DNA of 38,003 nucleotides from Sphingobacteriia bacterium. GTDB lineage: Bacteria > Bacteroidota > Bacteroidia > NS11-12g > UBA955. Below the pieces are notes generated by a model that saw only the letters and a list, made by a program, of their open reading frames with translations, ran no database searches and was not told the DNA's origin. Position numbers and translations under genes: made by a program. The first letter of the stretch is position 1. Each line of letters opens with the position of its first letter. Shown here piece by piece: positions 34,701-38,003 of this stretch. Location: assembly GCA_021151535.1 (NCBI GenBank), contig JAGKXC010000010.1, forward strand, positions 1 through 38,003, given 5' to 3'.

Positions 34701-37297
34701 GTCCTGACTACTCTAAACAGTGGAGAAGATTCATTCAAGAAGATTACTTCAGGTACCAAGCTTTGCCTCCAAACTCTAAGTTTGGTAAAGCCCCAGTAAC
34801 TTACAACAAGCCTGTAGTTGGTAAGGACACTCTTTATAACTATATCGTTCAAAACCGCGGTGGCGACGATCCATATCAAATTGCTTGTACCAATAACTGG
34901 AATGATGGTATTCCTAAGATCTTCAAAGGTCCGGATACTTTAATCACAGCTAAAATTTGGGGATGGCAAGTAGCTGCAGACGTTTCTGCTGCTTGGGATC
35001 AGATCAAAGAGCGTTTGGATGCTGCTGGTTTCGATCCATTCTCATTAACTCCAGTACAGTTGGCGAAGATGATTTGGAACAGAGTAGGTACTAGAAACAT
35101 TCCGTCTACAGGTTCTTACGGTTGTATCGATACAGTGGGTTTTGGTAAGTTGATTAAGTACTACTATGTACCTGATACCACCAAAATGAAGATTGTTCAC
35201 CCACGTGATACCAACATCAATCCAATGGATATGAACATAGTAAAAGGATTTAATGGTGATAAGCCTTTCCAATCCTATAAGTTCAATCCAATTTGGGATG
35301 GTTATCATATCATGAGTTTGGCAATGACTTCTGCTAACGGTAAGTGTGATGATATCGCTGCATTCCCAATTATTGTAGGTTTTGCAATGGAATTGGAATT
35401 AACAGATTCAATTGTTTGTCAAGACGAAGCCAATACCTTAAGTGTGTTGCCTAAGTATAAGATGTTCCACCCAGATCCAATCAACTTCGGTACATGGGAT
35501 TTCACTGACTACTGGAGAGATCCAACTAGACAATCGCAAATCAACGACCCAGCTTACAAAGGCCGTCGTGAGCCTTATACTAAGTGGGACTGGAGCAAAA
35601 AGGATGATAACACTGCAGATCCAAAAACTATCTTCGGTGGTTCTCCTTACGGTGGAACAGGTGTTGGTACAGCAATCAATCCATACATCCAATTGGGTGG
35701 TGGTGGCCCAAGCGCACTATACTATAAAAACGACTCTGGTGTTTACACATTCCGTAACATCGCAGGTGATAGTACTGGTTGCGTAGATACCATCGAAAGA
35801 AAATTATTCATTACCCGTTTGGATGTGAAGTTCGATTTGAACATCAGCACTCCTTCTTGTAACTCAATCATTGAATTCTTCGATTCAACCAAATTGCATG
35901 ATCCATGTCGTTGGGCTATGAAGAATTGTAATGGTCCAGCACCAATGCAGTGTGACTTCGTAAAAGAATGGTACATTGATTGGGGCGATGGTAGAACCAA
36001 CTTGTTCAGACGTTCAAAAGCAACTGAAACCGGTTTGCCTGATCGTTTGGCGCACAAGTACACCCGTAACGGCTGGTTCTTGGTACAATATGTAGTGAAA
36101 ACCGATCAAGGTTGCGGTGATACATTCAAACGTTGGGTGAAGATCCCTGGTCCTCGTCCTAAGTTTGAGTTCACAACTATCTTCGGCGATTCAGCTACCA
36201 TTTGCGAAGGCGATAGCATCCAATACAGTAACTTAACTGATAGTGCTACTGGCTCTGCAGACTGGATTTGGTACTATGGCGATGGCGCAATCGATAACCG
36301 TCCTAATCCTAAGTTGTGGCACCAATACAAAACTCCTGGTTTGTACTACGTGTTCTTGGAACAGTATGATAGTTTGATCGTGCCTCCTAGCATTCGTAAG
36401 TTCTGTAATGCAGTATTCCCCGATACTCCAACTCAAGGTGCATTCCGTGTAAGGGTATTGAAACGAGATACAGTAAGAGGAACTATACTCAAACCTGCCA
36501 TTTGTATCAACGATAGTAACGTATTCATTGATGCCTCTGATACCGCATTGAAAACCTATTCTTGGAGATTCTTTAATATGTCTACTGGTAAATTAGATAC
36601 TGTAGTAACTGCCAATAAGCGTCTTGCTTGGAAGTTTACCACTCCTGGTACCTACCGAGTAACACATAGTGGTTATCATGATCCAAACAGACCGCGACCA
36701 TGGTGTCCTACTGTAATGCCGGATCTGTTCTTCTTGGTAGATTCAATTAAGTCTGATTTCACCATAGACTCCTCGAATACGCCAGACTTTAAGTACACAA
36801 GAACTGATGTGAACGGTGTAACATTCCGTTGGGGTTACTACCACCAAGACAACATCAAGTTATCTGGTGCTCCTTTGGATGTGAGCTTCGATAAGAACGA
36901 CAAAGTTGTAAGCGTTAGCTACACAGGTACTGATACTTTCTGGATCTGTTTGGAAGCTACCAACGCTACAGGATGTAAAGACACTATTTGTAAGTCTGTA
37001 ACTGTTAACCAGTTCATCGCTCTTGCAAACGTGTTCACTCCAGGATCCGATGGTAAGAACGACGTGTTCCGCGTGCCAGTTGCAGGTTACGATGTGTTTG
37101 AATTGCGTATCTTCAACCGTTTCGGTGAGCGCGTATTCATCACTGAAGATCCTAAGAAGTTCTGGAATGGTAAAGTGAACAACGACGGTCCAGAAGTTCC
37201 ATCCGGTACTTACTTCTACCAATTGACTTATCGCTTCAAGGGTAAGACGAAGGTTGAGAAGATTGACGGTACGGTGAACGTAATTAGACCCAAATAA
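31796..37297 (+). CDS. Giant PKD-repeat surface protein with T9SS type B sorting domain
   Basis: 1833 aa from ATG 31796; starting at 31871 instead would give a standard signal peptide (MKTRINLFVKRIAIALIAIFG to VEAQ). PKD-like beta-sandwich motifs occur near residues 82 (WDFNGE), 260 (WKWGDG), 353 (WTFGDP), 508 (WDFGDQ), 1391 (IDWGDG), 1491 (WYYGDG) and 1587. Many paired cysteines suggest disulfides outside the cell. Residues 1740-1833 are a clear type B (gliding-motility-associated, CHU_C-like) sorting domain: ANVFTPGSDGKNDVF, LRIFNRFGERVF, FWNGK and SGTYFYQLTYR. T9SS exports such proteins to the cell surface; PKD repeats commonly bind polysaccharide or protein. Residues about 545-760 are Lys-rich, lack PKD motifs and use different codons. 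Confidence 0.88.
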   Translation: MKMGNILDKTVKSYKFDRLQIRTQPMKTRINLFVKRIAIALIAIFGISNQVEAQCVINYDGTPCVGTPIRFTGSAIGTTHDWDFNGENSQSGLKSVSYAFKTAGNKKITYVTTINGSKCTATLNLVVFESPTIKLKLQNLYEQCFEKNLFCFTDSSFNKNGKKLTKIKYLVSDGQYFEYPNPSMPQTFCFSIKDQRGGSFDLFVELEDENGCTVSDTLASVVKVREKIGARFTSNKLTGCDSVQVTINNISLISKSQVKCMTWKWGDGVVQKSCPPSTADWGPTIKRWFKGQGVYNSTLYIETADGCIDSFTVTATATVVKTKANIIASKDSTCMSDPKIDFTVDQIPVGATGLLWTFGDPNSGPQNTNNKSWSVTHNFTGLGPFQISLNYGHPICGVQTVYDTILIIGPSSVIEVANQRIAEYEVFQCPKDIMDTVHFNKNFSTFYHNDRNYTDDDSTFYKWNGTLGHVFTKSNLTWVKVKKDKTNPPFKGGVHGDPLVRQRVCAVRIWDFGDQYAPKCTTDITRNKNVNVNCQYSNDTLPVHYYKSWDLIMLSDFKNQPMEDALFFDSIGVCKKIEIYPSDSFAIIQDSILFIPRDQADSTTANNPKYKNAIKKYQAYKWLKGPGERLVEDSVYIYLGANDTCYVNKTMYVGSKKVLLKKKDILKIKSKTDSVIYEFTTYTSRDTLPLPLLRIRLKKGENPKIIKIYKDPTIGGRVTGKKPGYDYLINYKRFRELYYAKIPQCNNVKLKHVDTCHVLKCESEDIKQIAMLHANAGGVGSGLLKESIECLGAKNPQYGITFVLSDLKPGCTFSQVEINFDSACNPNGFVPLSGLSPGNRPPRPIPYLGYGLEGNPPSKYSKQYSAAEVCDPSGCITVGIIVGNGVRKPGTFSPPTKDRPICSDTQWYRKFACFPLIDPAFEIVTPQLKPPIRKICKGDDVIVRILESNKTRTSDLKSLRWTFETGNAGPDYSKQWRRFIQEDYFRYQALPPNSKFGKAPVTYNKPVVGKDTLYNYIVQNRGGDDPYQIACTNNWNDGIPKIFKGPDTLITAKIWGWQVAADVSAAWDQIKERLDAAGFDPFSLTPVQLAKMIWNRVGTRNIPSTGSYGCIDTVGFGKLIKYYYVPDTTKMKIVHPRDTNINPMDMNIVKGFNGDKPFQSYKFNPIWDGYHIMSLAMTSANGKCDDIAAFPIIVGFAMELELTDSIVCQDEANTLSVLPKYKMFHPDPINFGTWDFTDYWRDPTRQSQINDPAYKGRREPYTKWDWSKKDDNTADPKTIFGGSPYGGTGVGTAINPYIQLGGGGPSALYYKNDSGVYTFRNIAGDSTGCVDTIERKLFITRLDVKFDLNISTPSCNSIIEFFDSTKLHDPCRWAMKNCNGPAPMQCDFVKEWYIDWGDGRTNLFRRSKATETGLPDRLAHKYTRNGWFLVQYVVKTDQGCGDTFKRWVKIPGPRPKFEFTTIFGDSATICEGDSIQYSNLTDSATGSADWIWYYGDGAIDNRPNPKLWHQYKTPGLYYVFLEQYDSLIVPPSIRKFCNAVFPDTPTQGAFRVRVLKRDTVRGTILKPAICINDSNVFIDASDTALKTYSWRFFNMSTGKLDTVVTANKRLAWKFTTPGTYRVTHSGYHDPNRPRPWCPTVMPDLFFLVDSIKSDFTIDSSNTPDFKYTRTDVNGVTFRWGYYHQDNIKLSGAPLDVSFDKNDKVVSVSYTGTDTFWICLEATNATGCKDTICKSVTVNQFIALANVFTPGSDGKNDVFRVPVAGYDVFELRIFNRFGERVFITEDPKKFWNGKVNNDGPEVPSGTYFYQLTYRFKGKTKVEKIDGTVNVIRPK

Positions 37298-37334
37298 TCG
37301 GTAAGGGTTCAATACCCACACCGCAATAGAAGAG

Positions 37335-37362
37335 AAGGCCGCCCACAGGGCGGCCTTTTTTT
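37335..37362 (+). terminator. Rho-independent terminator after the giant surface gene
   Basis: AAGGCCGCCC (37335-37344) pairs perfectly with GGGCGGCCTT (37348-37357), three-base loop, followed by a T-run to 37362. It is 37 nt past the stop codon and separates the surface block from mnmE. Confidence 0.92.
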
Positions 37363-37377
37363 ATGCCTTTTGCTTAT

Positions 37378-37385
37378 TACCTTTG
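37378..37385 (+). promoter_or_regulatory. -7 promoter box of mnmE (TACCTTTG)
   Basis: Exact TAnnTTTG match ending four bases before the mnmE ATG at 37390. A -33 TTG at the usual distance is not seen; that region overlaps the terminator. Implies a leaderless or nearly leaderless mRNA. Confidence 0.5.
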
Positions 37386-37389
37386 CCCC

Positions 37390-38003
37390 ATGGAAACCGC
37401 CGCAAATTTGGGATTGCTTTCTACCGATGTGATTGTTGCTCGTGCAACGCCGCCCGGTTCAGGCGCATTGGCCATCCTCCGCCTTTCAGGCACAGGCTCT
37501 TGGCAAATGATTTTCCAAATTTTGGATAGGCCCATTCCAGCGCCAAAAAGTCATAGGGTGTATTTCCGAAACATCATTGATGATGAAGCAGTTTTAGATG
37601 AAGTGCTCATAACATTGTTTGCGGCGGGTAAGAGTTTCACGGGCGATGAAAGCGTGGAGATTTCTGTGCACGGCAGTGAATTCATTGTTGCCAGGATGCA
37701 GATGTTGTTGGTGGAACAAGGTGCTCGATTGGCTGCGCCGGGTGAATTCTCTCAGCGGGCGTTTTTGAATGGCAAGTTGGACTTGGCGCAAGCAGAAGCC
37801 ATTGCCGATGTGATTGCATCGGAACATGAAGCGGCCCACCGTGTTGCCATGCAGCAGTTAAAAGGTGGTTTTAGCCGCGAATTAGCCGATTTAAGAGAAC
37901 AACTCCTGCATTATGTGTCTTTAATGGAGTTGGAGTTGGATTTTGGCGAGGAGGACGTAGAATTCGCCGATAGAAATCAATTGAAATTGTTGATTGCAGA
38001 TTT
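37390..38003 (+). CDS. mnmE: MnmE (TrmE), tRNA modification GTPase, N-terminal part
   Basis: About 204 codons are visible and the gene continues past the right edge. The start METAANLGLLSTDVIVARATPPGSGALAILRLSG and the segments TGDESVEISVHGS and APGEFSQRAFLNGKLDLAQAEA are the conserved formyl-THF-binding domain of MnmE, followed by the beginning of the helical domain (MELELDFGEEDVEF). With MnmG it installs the cmnm5 group on the wobble uridine of certain tRNAs. The GTPase domain lies outside the window. The nearby terminator and TACCTTTG box show it is a separate transcription unit. Confidence 0.95.
   Translation, partial: METAANLGLLSTDVIVARATPPGSGALAILRLSGTGSWQMIFQILDRPIPAPKSHRVYFRNIIDDEAVLDEVLITLFAAGKSFTGDESVEISVHGSEFIVARMQMLLVEQGARLAAPGEFSQRAFLNGKLDLAQAEAIADVIASEHEAAHRVAMQQLKGGFSRELADLREQLLHYVSLMELELDFGEEDVEFADRNQLKLLIAD

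Noticed and set aside
31236..37321. Many minus-strand open frames opposite the receptor, cargo and PKD genes
   Set aside because: They are shadows of long, codon-biased genes; none has a signal, motif or promoter box.
1..38003. tRNA, rRNA, CRISPR array, insertion sequence or prophage genes
   Set aside because: No cloverleaf, no regularly spaced repeat array and no transposase, integrase or phage structural motif was found on either strand.

Overview
The window is a chromosomal segment of a member of the Bacteroidota. I infer this from type IX secretion (T9SS) cargo domains of both the A and B kind, a PorV/PorQ-family protein, a very large TonB-dependent receptor, Bacteroidota-style -7 promoter boxes (TAnnTTTG) close to start codons, and general lack of Shine-Dalgarno sequences. 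The Chitinophagales/Sphingobacteriales side of the phylum is my best guess. Housekeeping genes alternate with two blocks of large cell-surface genes. No rRNA, tRNA, CRISPR array, insertion sequence or prophage is visible, and no gene-free stretch exceeds 300 bases.

Bases 1-9934 are all minus strand. Reading leftward from 9934 they hold a GNAT-like protein, a secreted C1-family (bleomycin hydrolase-like) peptidase, alanine dehydrogenase, an alpha/beta hydrolase, an outer-membrane protein, the Kdo transferase WaaA, groES, a damaged groEL, ruvX, and the 5' part of a GT-C membrane glycosyltransferase that runs off the left edge. groEL has lost about 160 nt encoding substrate- and GroES-binding helices of the apical domain. 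It is therefore frameshifted, or the assembly is wrong here.

Bases 10121-17859 hold two exported proteases in tandem (an M49/DPP III-related metallohydrolase with a Gly/Pro/Met-rich tail, and a Prc/Tsp-type C-terminal processing protease), a convergent lone ccmB, and a biotin carboxylase gene translationally coupled to a 2-hydroxyacid dehydrogenase.

Bases 18104-26902 form a tight three-gene surface operon: a TonB-dependent receptor (1254 aa), a secreted protein with a type A-like T9SS C-terminal domain (1296 aa), and a PorV/PorQ-family protein (367 aa). A strong terminator closes it. Then come greA, a HIT hydrolase, an Lgt-family protein lacking key Lgt residues, and the DNA polymerase III delta' gene.

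Bases 29914-37297 form a second surface block: an ECF sigma factor, a membrane protein in the anti-sigma position whose C-terminus resembles a T9SS type B sorting domain, and a 1833-aa PKD-repeat surface protein ending in a type B sorting domain. My inference is that the sigma factor and its membrane partner sense T9SS export or the surface state and control the giant gene. A terminator and the start of mnmE close the window.

The strongest leads are: (1) the sigma / CTD-bearing membrane protein / giant type B cargo locus; (2) the receptor / cargo / PorV-like operon; (3) the groEL deletion; (4) a heptamer, ATCGCCC/GGGCGAT, occurring far more often than base composition predicts; (5) promoter boxes four bases from start codons, suggesting leaderless mRNAs.
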